Assembly: GCA_940337035.1 (NCBI GenBank)
Contig: CALNHX010001922.1
Span: 62,001-126,000 of the forward strand
Reading direction: 5' to 3'
DNA length: 64,000 nt
Source: Agriotes lineatus
Taxonomy: Eukaryota; Arthropoda; Insecta; Coleoptera; Elateridae
Shown: positions 30,337-40,639 of the stretch, one piece after another
Layout: each line of letters starts with the position of its first letter
Numbering within the stretch: the first letter of the stretch is position 1
Position numbers and translations under genes: made by a program
The notes under the pieces: model-generated
Told to the model about the DNA's origin: nothing
Database searches by the model: none
What the model saw: only the letters and a program-made list of their open reading frames with translations

Positions 30337-31530
30337 TTAGCCTTTTTTTGTCATAGTCTTGTCTAGTGCTTTTCGTATGGCGGTAGTTGTGTATCCGTTC
30401 CTTTGTAAAGAGTCAAACAGATGTAGCTTTTCACTCTCTATATTTTCCTCGTCTGAGATACGAACGGCTCTTGTCGCCAGAGTCTGGAGAACTGTTGCTT
30501 TTTGCATTGGATGATGATGTGAGTCAGCATTTAGATATCTGTCCGTGTGTGTTTTCTTTCTATAGACTGCATGTCCTAAACTGCCATCTGATTTACGTTT
30601 CACCAGGACGTCTAGAAACGGAATACTGCAATTTTCCTCTACTTCCATTGTGAATTGTATGTTGGGATGTACAGAATTCAGGTGTTTTCGAAACAGATTC
30701 AATGTCTGGCGTCCATGTGACCAGATGACAAAGGTATCATCTACATATCTCAACCAGCAAGTCGGTTTTAGCTGCGCTTGTTCGAGAGCCTTGGTTTCAA
30801 AAGCTTCCATGTAGATATTAGCGATAACAGGTGATAGCGGTGAACCCATGGCCGCTCCTTCGACTTGTTCGTATAATTTATTGTTCCAACTGAAGTAAGT
30901 GTTTTTCAGGCAAATTTGAACAAGTTCAACTTGGTCTGTAGACAAGAGATCTTTGAGCATTACTAGCACCTCATCAACCGGCACTTTCGTGAAGAGTGAT
31001 ACTACGTCGAAACTGACTAGGAGATCATCTTTGTTTAACTTTATGTTCTTTAGTTTCTGGACAAACTCTGCTGAATCCTTGACAAAGGAGTCTGTTTTAC
31101 CAGTTAGAGGCTGTAGTATACTGGTTAAATGTCTTGCTAAAGCATGTGTAGGAGAATTGATCGCGCTGACAATTGGTCTCAACGGCACGCCCTCCTTATG
31201 TATCTTAGGTAGGCCATACATGCGAGGAGTTATTGCATTTCTAGGAATCAATCGGTGCTTTAAAGTGGGATCGATACTATCGGAGCATTTTATGGCAGAG
31301 GTTATCTTTGTTTTGAGAGAGGTAGTGGGATTGCGGTGTAGACTTTTGTAAGTTGTATCAGATAGTAAGACTTCCATCTTCGCATTATAATCTTCAGTGT
31401 TCATTACCACAGTAGCATTTCCTTTGTCAGCTTTGAGAACGACAATGTCTTTGTTCTTCTATAATGCTGTAGCTGCCTCTCTCTCTGCTTTACTGATGTT
31501 AGAGCGGGGCGGTTTCGCTCTTCTTAAAAT
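30337..31530 (-). pseudogene. Penelope-type reverse transcriptase
   Basis: The continuous frame from Met at 31410 is 357 aa, and homology extends upstream to about 31500 (NISKAEREAAT, KNKDIVVLKADKGNATVV) across one stop. It shows NAITPRMYGLPKIHKEGVPL and RPIVSAINSPTHALARHL, the palm motif DLLVSFDVVSLFTKVPVDEV, GAAMGSPLSPVIANIYME, catalytic LRYVDDTFVIW (near residue 220) and IPFLDVLVKRK. This is the telomerase-related RT of Penelope elements. The frame breaks between 30337 and 30236 before the endonuclease. Confidence 0.9.
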
Positions 31531-31535
31531 ACAAG

Positions 31536-31612
31536 AAGCCAGAAAATGCTGGGTGTTCATATACAAATACTACGCGGTCTAAGCCGAAATTCTATGCCAA
31601 GGAGAATAATTC
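31536..31612. repeat. 77-bp inverted repeat, right copy
   Basis: Plus-strand sequence starting aagccagaaaatgctgggtg mirrors 29439-29515. It replaces the normal 5' leader of Penelope element C, consistent with an inverted partial copy at the 5' end. Confidence 0.9.
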
Positions 31613-32530
31613 CTTCCACTTCCATCAGTGGCGAATAGTGTTAGTGTTTCGATGTTCTGATGGTTTGACTTTCATATTGACGCAAAAATGAGAAGTCCGA
31701 GACATAATTTCGGTTCAATCAAATCAATATATTTCAATTGACTAGTCGGTGATGCATAATTTGACCTCATTGTATATATTTGGTGATTTGTCTATTCTAC
31801 AATATACAATACTATACATTACTAGTAGATTCCAGACAGAGAATGGATCCGTTTTTCCTCGACGCTCATGAGCTTTTATTTTTAAAAATGATAATGTGCT
31901 TTGGTATGCGTGATGTGGGCCTAACTTCAGAAGTACACCATCTATAACGATTTTTACCGAACAAATATTTGGGCTTGTCTGAATTTTCCTACTTGAACTT
32001 TCTTCAATTTCGCCCTCGTCACCATTTTCCGATAAATCAGCTATAAGTCAACTCTCATATTCAAATTCAATGTATAAATTTTCTGAAAAACTGTTCATAT
32101 CACTCGCATCACTATCTTTTTTATCATACCTATTATTTATTATCAGTTTCTTCAACGTTTTTATCACTATAGCGTTCATGCTTTGACGGTCCCTCCATGT
32201 TGAATATACTAACCCAAACAGACTGTTTATAATTTTTATTCCAACTGTGGGTTACGCGCAGTTTTTGAAAATTGTATAGCGGTAAAGGGCCAATAATAGG
32301 AGGATGACATGATAAGTTCGAGGGTGTTTGATTTAAAATAACTTTTTTGCGATAGGGGAAAACCTTCATAGGCACCAGAAAACTAGCGTCAAGCGCTAGC
32401 TATTAAAATACTTTATTTTGTTTAACTACTAAGTACATTTCGGGTTTAGCTTGTACCTGCCCGTCAGGTTTACATTAATAATATATGTATATATACATGT
32501 TATGTTAAAAATATATATATATAGTATCTA
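31613..32530. other. Unassigned AT-rich stretch
   Basis: A minus-strand frame at 32375-32133 and fragments near 32030-31830 (ENGDEGEIEESSSRKIQTS) show no family I can name. The 3' side is microsatellite-like (tatatacatg, atatatatat at 32485-32525), directly next to the end of the R2-like element. Confidence 0.4.
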
Positions 32531-32591
32531 AAGATTATGCGCATCCTATGTGTGCGAGTTCGCACATGGACCTGGGTTGTGTATGGGTTGG

Positions 32592-35190
32592 TTATCGGGG
32601 TAGTCGCCTCCTCCAAACGGCTGCTCCATGGTGCTGATGGATTGTGGAACCCCATTCCAGCACCCCATTCGTCATGTTGTTCTTCGTCCCAGGCGGAAAG
32701 GCCAGTAAGAGGGATGTCGGTTGGTTACATCGAGGCCAGATCCCTCTGGCCCCGGTGAGGAGCGGCAGAAAGCGGAACTCCATTCCGGGCCACTGACGGC
32801 GTGTGGCTTCCCGGAACCTGGGGTTGTATATTATGCGTTTGTTCTCCCAGGACTGGGCTAGCGTCCTGGGGCCTTCCCAGCACACTTGGACATCGCAAAT
32901 GACGATGGTGCTGGGATCGCGTTGAATCGCCAGGTCCAGACCTTGTACAGCTGGCCGTCTTCGTGACGGACATGAGGCTCCACTTCCGTCCGCCATCCCT
33001 TTCGCCTAGTGTGCCGCGCCACCTGGTGCATAATTTGGTTGTGGCGGGCGAGTCTCTCGTGGTGCGTCGCGGGGCAGGCCTGCAGCACGTGGCATAGGGT
33101 TTCTACGCGCTGGCAGCCCGCTCGGCACATCCGCTGGTCTTGTGGGTTGTAGGGTAGACCAGCGGTGGGCAGGTTGTTGGTCCGTAACTGCACTGCCCTG
33201 ATGAAGTCTCGTCCCGTCCATCCGTTCGGTTAGGTGAGGAGCCAGGAGCGGCTGGCGATGTCCTCGACCGCTCCTTCTAGACCCTGGCTATAAGGTCTAG
33301 TGGTAACTTCTTCTCGCCACCTCGGGGCAGGGTTGCCCTTGGCGCTCAATCTTTCCACTCGACTCCTGAAGGCGAGGGCGTGTCCGGTGACGAACACGGC
33401 GGTGACTGTGTTGTGGCCAAACAGTTGCAGCGCCTGGAGCCATTTGTGTAATATGTGTGGTATGGCCTCCCTTAATTGGGGGATTCCAAGGCCACCGTCT
33501 CTGACCCCTGCGTAGAGATATTGGTCGCCGGTGTGGATGGACAGCTTCAGGAACCTCTTCAGCGTCTTCTTAATGAGGCGGTCCGCCTGATGGAGGATCG
33601 CGCCAGTCACGGAGGGCGACTGGAAGGCGTGGTTCAGTCGTGGGATGAGGAAGGTCCTTAGTATCGAGAACTTCTGATCTGGTTTGAGTGGGGCCGCTTG
33701 TAGGTGATCCAGCCATCTCGTCAGGTTGAAGATGGTGGGTTTGACGGTACCGGTACATCCAAAGGAGTGCCCCAGGTAGCGGAACGTGGTGAGGTCCGCG
33801 ACCTGGTGGATCAGGTGGCCCGCTACCATCAAGAAGGATCGGGTCCTCGGTACGCTCTTTCCCCTGGTGACTGCGGCGGACACGGCGTGGCACTTCCGTG
33901 GGTTGAGGGACATCCCTCGTGCTTCCAGGAAACGGTTGACGTTGTCCAGAGAGTTAGCCATGTCCCTATCCCTGTCCTCCAGCAGCACCAGATCGTCTGC
34001 GTAGGCTATGGCTGCCACTCTCGTCTCGGCTCCCATGGTCCCTTCATGGGGAGTGTCGTTCGCCAGGACCAGAAGCTCATCAATGACTAGGTTGAACAGG
34101 ATGGGTGAGAGGGGGTCCCCTTGCTTCACCCCCCTGTTAAACCGGATGGCCCTCGACGTTTGGCCTCCCACGGATATAGTGGTGTGGGCGGCTCCCATCA
34201 TTCCTTCCAGATATCTCTGCATGAAGGGCGGGATCCCAAAGCGGCGGGGGCTCCTCATGATGGCTTGGTGCGATACGCTGTCGAACGCCTTCTTTATGTC
34301 CAGGGAAACTATATTGTAGGATTTCCCCTGAGTCCTCCTCGATCGGATGTAGTGCTCGAGGAGGACGACGTTCGCCAGCGACCCGTCTGTTTCCGTGAAG
34401 CCCCGTTGATGCATACAGAGGTTGAGGGCCCTGGATAGGCGCTTGGCCAGGAGTCGATGGAAGAGGCGTTGGACCGCTGACCCAATGGTTATGGGCCTCC
34501 AGTTCCCCGGGTCTCTTCGATCGCCATCCTTCGGGATGAGTATGGTACGACATCGGGAGAAGGCGGAGGGTGTCAGTTGCCTGTACAACAGGCAGTTGAA
34601 CAGGGTTGCCAGCCCCTGGTTGGGGCATCTCTTCACGTTGGCGATGGTAATGCCACCAGGGCCGGGCGAAGAGTTGCTCCATCCTGCCTTGGCCGATTCG
34701 ACATCCTCAGCTGTGATGCCCCGTTGCAGAACAGCCGCGTTGGCGGGTTGAATTGGCGGCGTCGGGTCCTCAGGGTCCGGTGACGAGGGAGACTCGTATA
34801 TCCGTGTGTCCGTAACGGCCTCTAGGGTGGGGTATACTTTCTTTGAGTCTAGCGGTCTTCCCTCCAGGATCTTCTGGGCGAGCCCGGCCCGGTCCTTATC
34901 GTAAAGGTCTTGCACCTTTTTGTATAGGGTGGCCCTTTTCTCGGTCCTGTTGCTGGTGGCGGTGGTCGGTTGCGGGCGGTAGGTGGTCTTCCACTCTTTG
35001 GAATTTTGCGGCTGGCGGCCGGAAAGGGCGCCCCCAGCCAATCGGAGATCCCCTGGTCCATCTCCGCGCTCGTCCCCGTGAGGCTCAGGTGGATTAGCCT
35101 CCCTGTGACGCGGGTTGCGGCGGGAAGGGAGTCCATGAGTTGCTGGAGGAAGCCGCTCACGTCGTCGTCTTCATGCTGGGGTCGAGGCAA
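32592..35190 (-). pseudogene. R2-like reverse transcriptase and restriction-like endonuclease
   Basis: The 603-aa frame 35041-33230 contains SKAGWSNSSPGPGGITIANV-type leader, CRTILIPKDGDRRDPGNWRP, QRGFTETDGSLANV, SLDIKKAFDSVSH, GVKQGDPLSPILFNLVIDEL, AYADDLVLLED (near residue 345) and GLGIPQLREAIPHIL. After a frameshift at about 33230 come RTNNLPTAG, a CX3CX7HX4C knuckle (CRAGCQRVETLCHVLQAC), ERLARHNQI, and DLAIQRDPSTIVICDVQVCW, the catalytic core of the R2-type restriction-like endonuclease. Family placement by these motifs is firm at the R2 superclade level. Three frame lesions. Confidence 0.85.
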
Positions 35191-35196
35191 AGCTCT

Positions 35197-36443
35197 TTAG
35201 GAGAGCTCTGGGTCCGAGAGGGATCTCCTTGGTGGCTCCTCAGGTGGTACATGCGAATTCGGCTCGTCGGGCGAGCTGGGAGGCTCGTCCGGCGGTCCGG
35301 GTTCGGGTGGTAGGTAGCGGATTCTCATCCTGTCTGGTCTAGGTGGCGTCGGCGTTAGGGATCTGTTCCGCTTTCCGACTGCTGGAGTTGGCGGCAGCCC
35401 CTTGGGAAGTGGAGGGGAGACGGTCCCTGTGCTACTTGGTGTTGCGGGTGAAGTGAGATCAAGCCTGGGTCTCAAGGCCGGGGGAGGGATAAGTGGCGAG
35501 ACCTGCTTTCTCTTCGTACTGCGTCTAGAAGTATCAATGTTGGGCCCGGGTGGGCTGGAACGCGACCGGGCGGTCGCGAGGGGTGCTCTTTTGGAGGTTT
35601 CATGGTACAAACGGGGCCTTGCTTGGTGGCGTGTAGGGGTTGGATCCGGTGAGGTGGGCGGGCTAGACAATGGGGAGGAAGGGTGGTCCGGGCAAGGTGT
35701 TGGTGCCGGAGCGGGAGTTTCAGTGTTCGACCTGGCGGGGTGTCTGGGGGCTGCGAAGATGGGGTTTGTGTATGAGTTGTGCCCCTTCTTCTTACGGTCC
35801 CTTTTGGCCCTCTCCAGGTATTCTTTGTACTCCGGTCTCTCCCTCCTATACCGGATCTGCTGGGCAGTGAGTCCGGTGTCTGCCATCACTTTCCGATAGC
35901 TCATGCCCTTGACGAATTCGGCCTCGCTTTCTGCGATTCTTGCCAGCGTCTCGGATTCGGGCATGGGCAGTTCTTCTTCAAGTTCTCTTCGGTACTCATT
36001 AGGATAAGCCCGGCATTCGTGCTGCCTGTGCCCGGGGAAAGAACAGAACCGGGCGGCGCAGAACTAGCACTGGTCGCGGTCGCGGGTGCCGCACTCCTTA
36101 AGATGTCTGGCCAAACTGGCCTTGGATTGATACTTTTTTGGCACTTCCCGCATGAATGTTCGGGTGCGCTATCGTTCAATTTGTTAGTTGGGGTCTGCGA
36201 GGGTCCAGGTATAAACTCGGGCCCTTTTTTGTTTTGAGGTTTCGCAGGCCCCTTGATGCCAGAACAGCTAGGTCCTGGTTGTGGCGTCGCAATAGTGGTA
36301 GACGGCTCTTGAGTGATGCTGGTAGGCATCACTGGTGGTGGGGTTTGTGTCATAGCGGTGGTTGGTTCTCGGGGGATTCCATCAGGTCCCGGGGCGGATG
36401 AACCCATGTCCGCGTACTCCCCTCGCCGAGGTTTTTGTTCCAT
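35197..36443 (-). pseudogene. R2-like ORF N-terminal region (zinc fingers, Myb-like)
   Basis: Two overlapping frames. 36443-35901 starts with Met and has a Pro/Thr/Ser-rich region and the finger start HSCGKCQKSI. A frameshift near 36080 leads to FCSFPGHRQHECRAYPNEY and ELPMPESETLARIAESEAEF, then MSYRKVMADTGLTAQQIRYR, a Myb/HTH-like helix block, followed by a long Pro-rich, basic linker. In R2 proteins the N-terminal fingers and Myb motif bind the target DNA. An in-frame stop at 35197 separates this from the RT part. Confidence 0.65.
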
Positions 36444-36494
36444 ATTATTGCTACCGTTTATTTGTGGGCATGGGGACTAACGGGGTGGTAGCCC

Positions 36495-36859
36495 GCGTCC
36501 CGCCCGGTTGAAGAAAAAATAGCTTATGGAGCCATGTGGGGGGGGGGGGGGGTGCGAAGATAGGATGTTGGATAGGTTGTGGGAATTGGGAAATTAGGGG
36601 TCGATCCGCCCAAACTTCTCTGCAAGATCAGCGTCGCCTCGAAAAGGCGAGGGGTGCTGTCTTGATGTCACTAGGCGTCCCGCCCGTTTGAAGAAAAAAT
36701 AGCTTATGGAGCCATGTGGGGTGTGGGGGGGGGGAGGTGCGAAGATAGGATGTTGGATAGGTTGTGGGAATTGGAAAATTAGGGGTCGATCCGCCCAAAC
36801 CTCTCTGCAAGATCAGCGTCGCCTCGAGAAGGCGAGGGGTGCTGTCTTGATGTCACTAG
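36495..36859 (-). repeat. Two tandem 5'-UTR repeats of about 180 bp
   Basis: Copies 36495-36674 and 36675-36859 both start gcgtcccgcccg.ttgaagaa and end gctgtcttgatgtcactag. They differ by a few substitutions and by the length of a G tract (about 15 G at 36538-36552; interrupted in copy 2). Tandem repeats in the 5' UTR occur in several LINE groups. They lie between the candidate ribozyme and the first Met. Confidence 0.9.
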
Positions 36860-36914
36860 GCTATGTTATAACGCCCGTCCGTGACACCCTGGGAGAGCAC
36901 GCAGGCTTCCCTTG

Positions 36915-36980
36915 AACCCCCTGTACGATATACAGGTGGGCGGAGCAACTACAACGAAGAGAGCCATAGTTACTCCCGCC
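36915..36980 (-). ncRNA. Candidate HDV-like ribozyme with 28S-derived strand at R2 5' end
   Basis: Minus strand from 36980 reads GGCGGGAGTAACTATGGCTC then TCTT, which matches from memory the 28S rRNA just upstream of the R2 insertion site (one mismatch, final AAGG missing). Its first bases GGCGGGAG can pair with CTCCGCC (36945-36939) as P1, and cctgta/tacagg (36936-36920) forms a P4-like hairpin right after. R2 ribozymes that cut 28 nt upstream of the junction inside 28S are known. The full double-pseudoknot was not proved here. Confidence 0.5.
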
Positions 36981-37041
36981 GTAGTGCCGGATCTCTTACT
37001 TCAAATGTCGGATTATTAGGCTTTTTATGTCGTGCATGTCT

Positions 37042-37343
37042 TTATGTATGAGATGTAGAGGCCGATGACGCTTCAGAATTTTGGTTTCCATGTTCCATTA
37101 CTTGGGTATCATTTTCTTCTTTTCCGTTTTCGTTTTCTTCTTCAAATCCGCTAGCTTCCGGTGGAGTGTAGTTCCCAGATGTGACTCGTTTCTGAATAGT
37201 AGGCAGAAGGAATAATAATTGGTCAAAATAGATATATTTTCGTCTCTTCTGCTTTCCCTCTCCGGATTTCTTTGCTCTTTGCAGATTAAGTTCTTTTCGA
37301 AAACTGTCCCGCATGTTTTTCCATTACCGTTGAACATCTTTAC
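37042..37343 (-). pseudogene. PIF/Harbinger-associated MADF protein, exon 2
   Basis: Follows an acceptor (tgtttacag) and reads KDVQR, a stop, then WKNMRDSFRKELNLQRAKKS, RKYIYFDQLLFLLPTIQKRV and an acidic, Glu/Asn-rich tail ending SSASTSHT. This is the second half of a MADF domain. Exon 1 is at 38432-38620. The stop inside the RWKN motif shows decay. Confidence 0.8.
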
Positions 37344-37407
37344 CTGTAAACAGACAAGAAATCAAACTGTAGGGAAACCAATTTTAATGTAATTTATATT
37401 TTTGTAG

Positions 37408-38280
37408 GTATCTGGCAACGGGGGACAGTTTCCACTCCTTGCATTATGAATATTTGCTTGGCGTTACAACTATTCGGGAGATAGTGCGGAGTACTTGCGC
37501 AGCAATATGGAGAAACCTATATTTATGGCAGAAAAAACTGAAGAAGACTGGTTACGCATTGCAAATGAATTTGAAGAAAGAACTAATTTTCCACACTGTA
37601 TAGGTGCTGTTGATTGTCAACACATTAGAATGTGCAAACCTGACGGTAGCGGATCTGCATTTTTTAATTACAAATCCTTCTTCTCCATTGTTCTCATGGC
37701 TTTAGTTGATGCAGATTACAATTTTATTAGCATTGATGTAGGAGCATACGGTGCATCTAGCGACTCTATAACGTCTGTAAGCAGTCAAATTTATCTAAGA
37801 AATTAGAAAAAAATCAATTAAACGTTCGACAGCCTATGCCATTACCTCACGACGAAAACGGTAAACTAATGCCATTTGTGATTGTGGGAAAAGAAGCTTT
37901 TGCCCTATCGGAACATGTCTTACGGCCACACCCACACCAGTATTTCCAAGCGCATATTTAATTATAGATTAACAAGAGCAAGGAGAATGGTGGAATGCAC
38001 TTTTGGAATACTATGTAATAAATGGCGAATTTTTCATTGTGCTCTCGACGTTCATCCCGATTTCTGTGATATTATAGTAAAGAAATGTTGTGTACTCCAT
38101 AACTTTGTTAGGAAGAAGGATGGGATACGATTTCAAGATGCTTTGCACGAAAATCCTCTTGATACTATTGAAGCGATTGGAACTAGAAGTACTGTTAAAG
38201 GAACAGCTATGAGAGAATATTTAAGCAATTATTTCATTTCTCCTCAGGGTTCCTTACCTTGGCAGTATGATAAGGTTTGA
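37408..38280 (+). pseudogene. PIF/Harbinger nuclease (HARBI1-like)
   Basis: Starts after an acceptor tttttgtag with YLATGDSFHSLHYEYLLGVT and TIREIVRSTCAAIW, shifts frame near 37510 into MAEKTEEDWLRIANEFEERT, HCIGAVDCQHIRM (first D), SISIDVGAYGASSDS-type block (second D; FISIDVGAYGASSDS), shifts again near 37800, and ends with RARRMVECTFGILCNKWRIF (E), CCVLHNFVRK and a natural stop. HARBI1-type DDE nucleases need a Myb/MADF partner, present here on the other strand. Two frameshifts make it inactive. Confidence 0.85.
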
Positions 38281-38431
38281 AATATAACAGTGTAGTTTTG
38301 CAGTGTAGTTGCAGTGTAAGTTAGAGTTCGTGCGACAAGACAATCTGTTCAAAAACTTAACTGCACAAATATATACTGGAAACTCCCTGTTCAATAAAGT
38401 TTTTAAAAGGCTATAGGTACTAAATTCTTAC

Positions 38432-38620
38432 CTTTTTTAATTCTTTCTACTTTTTCCAATTGACCCCAATTTGGTACAGTTGCCTCACACACTTATATCC
38501 ACAGCTTTTTTTCATATTTTTGTCGGTATATTCGGGTAAGTTTTTGTTGTACAGTGTGGGTCTTTTTTGGACTTCGATAAATAATTTTTCGCTATCAAAA
38601 TAGTCGAAATTAAGAGCCAT
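38432..38620 (-). pseudogene. PIF/Harbinger-associated MADF protein, exon 1
   Basis: Met at 38620 begins MALNFDYFDSEKLFIEVQKR then PTLYNKNLPEYTDKNMKK, the first half of a MADF domain. After a frameshift and a stop it reads VCEATVPNWGQLEKVERIKK and meets a donor, GGTAAGAA, at 38432. Joined to exon 2 it restores MADF domain order. The intron (37344-38431) contains the Harbinger nuclease on the opposite strand. Confidence 0.75.
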
Positions 38621-39130
38621 TTTTAATAAAAATTTGCAAGCTGGCGAGAACAAAGCGGTTGTTTGACAGTTCGTGCGCCCACTCTGTACTAATATGACTT
38701 GATCCATATCCAAAGGCGGCAACCGCGCCGCTTCGAAAATATGACAGGTTGCGTTTTTAAAACCGCCGCAGTAAAACTTCCGGTAGTGCGCTCACATTCA
38801 TTTAAACTAGCGTGTTCTATCCAGGCGGTTAAAAAACCGCGACGGCTGAGCGGCTGATAAAAAACGTCCGTGCGCGCGTGCTCTAAGGCAACCTAAATAT
38901 GCTTCTTAATCTTGAACTAATAAAGAGTTCCAATTTCTTATTGGTTTTTGTTTCACATATAAATTAGTTTGGTGGATAAAAACCTTTAGTATATCGTAAA
39001 AAATAAACTGCTTTAATACGAAATTTCTTTATTTCATGAGAAAGCAAAACATAATGCATCTATTTATGCGCCATAGTTAATTTAATACCTCTGCTCTTCT
39101 GGAACAGCGAACCTCCCCCAATGAATGAAC
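38621..39130. other. Noncoding; possible right end of the Harbinger element
   Basis: Rich in ccgc/gcgg motifs at 38750-38890 (aaccgccg, ggcggttaaaaaaccgc), which would suit the terminal region of the Harbinger copy. The partner TIR was not found, presumably because the R2-like element sits on that side. No gene seen. Confidence 0.35.
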
Positions 39131-39134
39131 AGCC

Positions 39135-39840
39135 TCGTTATCGCTATATGTTTGTTGTTTTGTTGTACCACTGGTACTCGCAGAAGCCAAATGCTGCGCC
39201 CAATTCCTGGTCGAACTCAGAGACATCTGCCATGGTAAAGGATGCTCCTATCTATTCGCTAAACTGGCGTCTGTACAATCTGAGCCAATGATCCTTGACC
39301 ATGTGATAGGTCGGTCATGATGTTAAAGCCCTTCTTGCTGTTCATTGACTGTATAGTCTTCATAAATATCCGATATTCTGCGTCTGTCCATCTAATAACT
39401 CGACGTCCGTCCTGCTCCTCGGTGCAGAAGTTGTAGGCCCTTTCGGTAATCCTGATTCCGTCCTGTGGTGGTAAAGCTGGAGCCGGTGGTACTGGTGGCG
39501 GTGCTGGTATTTCTACGTGTTCGCACTCCAAACCTGGTAGTGAGTCCAAAGCCTGAGCAACTGCGCGAACTTCGCCATCAACTGGGACTCCTGCTGTAAG
39601 TAGATGCAATAGATGGAGTAAGTGTCTTGGTGCAAACGTTAGAGCTCCTCTATCACCCACCAACTCAGCTAGAACTGGTATAATCACCTGGCGACTGTTA
39701 GCAGTATTATCTATTGATTCGAGATAAATCGCTAACGAGTAGGGTAGCATCTGCGCCATGTTGTTGAAATCGTTTAGCTCTTCAGTCGTATAAAGGCGTT
39801 TTGAAGGAAGTTCTTCGCCAGGCTTGTCTATTACGTCCAC
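39135..39840 (-). CDS. Unassigned ORF, possible endogenous viral fragment
   Basis: 193-aa intronless frame (39840-39259) with a Leu/Pro-rich middle (PAPPPVPPAP), a compact Trp/Tyr-containing block (RWTDAEYRIFMKTIQ) and no transposase or RT motif. A second short frame downstream (about 39231-39140, MADVSEFDQELGAAFGFCEY) has the look of a protein C-terminus displaced by a frameshift and stop. The composition and the EFD..LG..GFCEY.WY ending remind me of negative-strand RNA virus nucleoproteins, but this is an impression only. It could equally be an unrecognised TE ORF. Confidence 0.35.
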
Positions 39841-40639
39841 GATATGAAATTGACGCTGGTGGACGCCATCTGACAGATCACATATTTTCCCTTTACGCGA
39901 TATTCTTTATCCAGCCACAAACATTTAGGAGAAATTTTTCGCATTCCTATTTCCACAGCAAGGAATGCAACGAAACATTTTTAAAAATATTTTAACCAAA
40001 CACGAGCTTTCAAATTTGAAACGTTAAATTGTGTGAAAACTAGGGCAAAATATAAACTATTGAAATAAATATCAAAACAGCCTAGCTTACAGGGCTTGTA
40101 AACGTACTAACATAACCTATTCAACGCCAGCGATGGTAATAGCCAATGCATTGCAGTTACAGGTTTCTGTTGTTAATACACCTACATGTGATACTGGGAA
40201 TTGACGGGTTAATATTATGTAGTGCACTAATAGAAACTTTTTCGTAAAGCGGTTGTAATGACGTTGAAAGATGGTTTTTGGAATGATGGAAGAATAAGTA
40301 TAAAGGGTCCACAGTTGACCTTTCTATCATTCAAATATTCTGTAGTGTGTATCCTTGGCTACATTTTCCTGCAGTTTTGAGACCATAGCAATAAGGGGCT
40401 ATTTAGCAAAACATTTGGAGGAAATTTTTGTGACCACTTGCCCCGACACTGGGGTGGTTGCCACAGACTTTAGGGTTGGTTGTCACGGGTTTTTTGAGAT
40501 AAAATATTAAATTAAAACAATATATTAAGAACAGAATAAAGCGAAAAATTGATATTGATAATAAAAATACATTAAAAGTAGGCTAGCAGTTTAAATTTAA
40601 GACAAATTCAGAGACTGAAATAGTCATTTAAGTAAATAT
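39841..40639. other. Noncoding stretch
   Basis: No supported gene. Near 40430-40490 'ggggtggttgccacagac' and 'ggttggttgtcacggg' resemble the sequence at 42455-42520 in inverted form ('ggttgtcacatgtgg', 'cacaaccaacc'), so the edges of the pogo-like element may lie here. Confidence 0.4.

Larger units (their letters stand above)
29296..31612 (-). mobile_element. Penelope-like element C, near complete, with inverted 77-bp ends
   Basis: Minus strand: RT (31530-30337), GIY-YIG endonuclease (30236-29706), hammerhead (29661-29692), then a leader-like frame (29689-29330) that corresponds to the start of a second unit. A 77-bp segment at 29439-29515 is repeated in inverted orientation at 31536-31612, apparently identical. 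Penelope elements are known for complex termini with direct or inverted partial copies, which fits. The element may continue past 29296. Confidence 0.85.
32531..36980 (-). mobile_element. R2-like non-LTR retrotransposon, GC-rich
   Basis: Order on minus: candidate 5' ribozyme with 28S-like sequence (36980-36915), tandem 5' repeats (36859-36495), zinc-finger/Myb-type N-terminus (36443-35197), RT (35041-33230), CCHC plus restriction-like endonuclease (33221-32592), 3' end with a gtgcga..tcgcac hairpin near 32550. Base composition is much more GC-rich than its surroundings. Three or four frame lesions only, so it is fairly young. The 3' flank has no 28S sequence, so this is a copy outside rDNA. 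Confidence 0.8.

Noticed and set aside
33300..36400. Many plus-strand open frames in the GC-rich block
   Set aside because: They are shadows of the R2-like ORF; high GC removes stops. None has a recognisable domain.
36957..36982. A real 28S rRNA gene
   Set aside because: Only about 24 bp match; the sequence beyond is not clearly 28S and the 3' flank of the element has none. Treated as 5' relic of the R2-like element.
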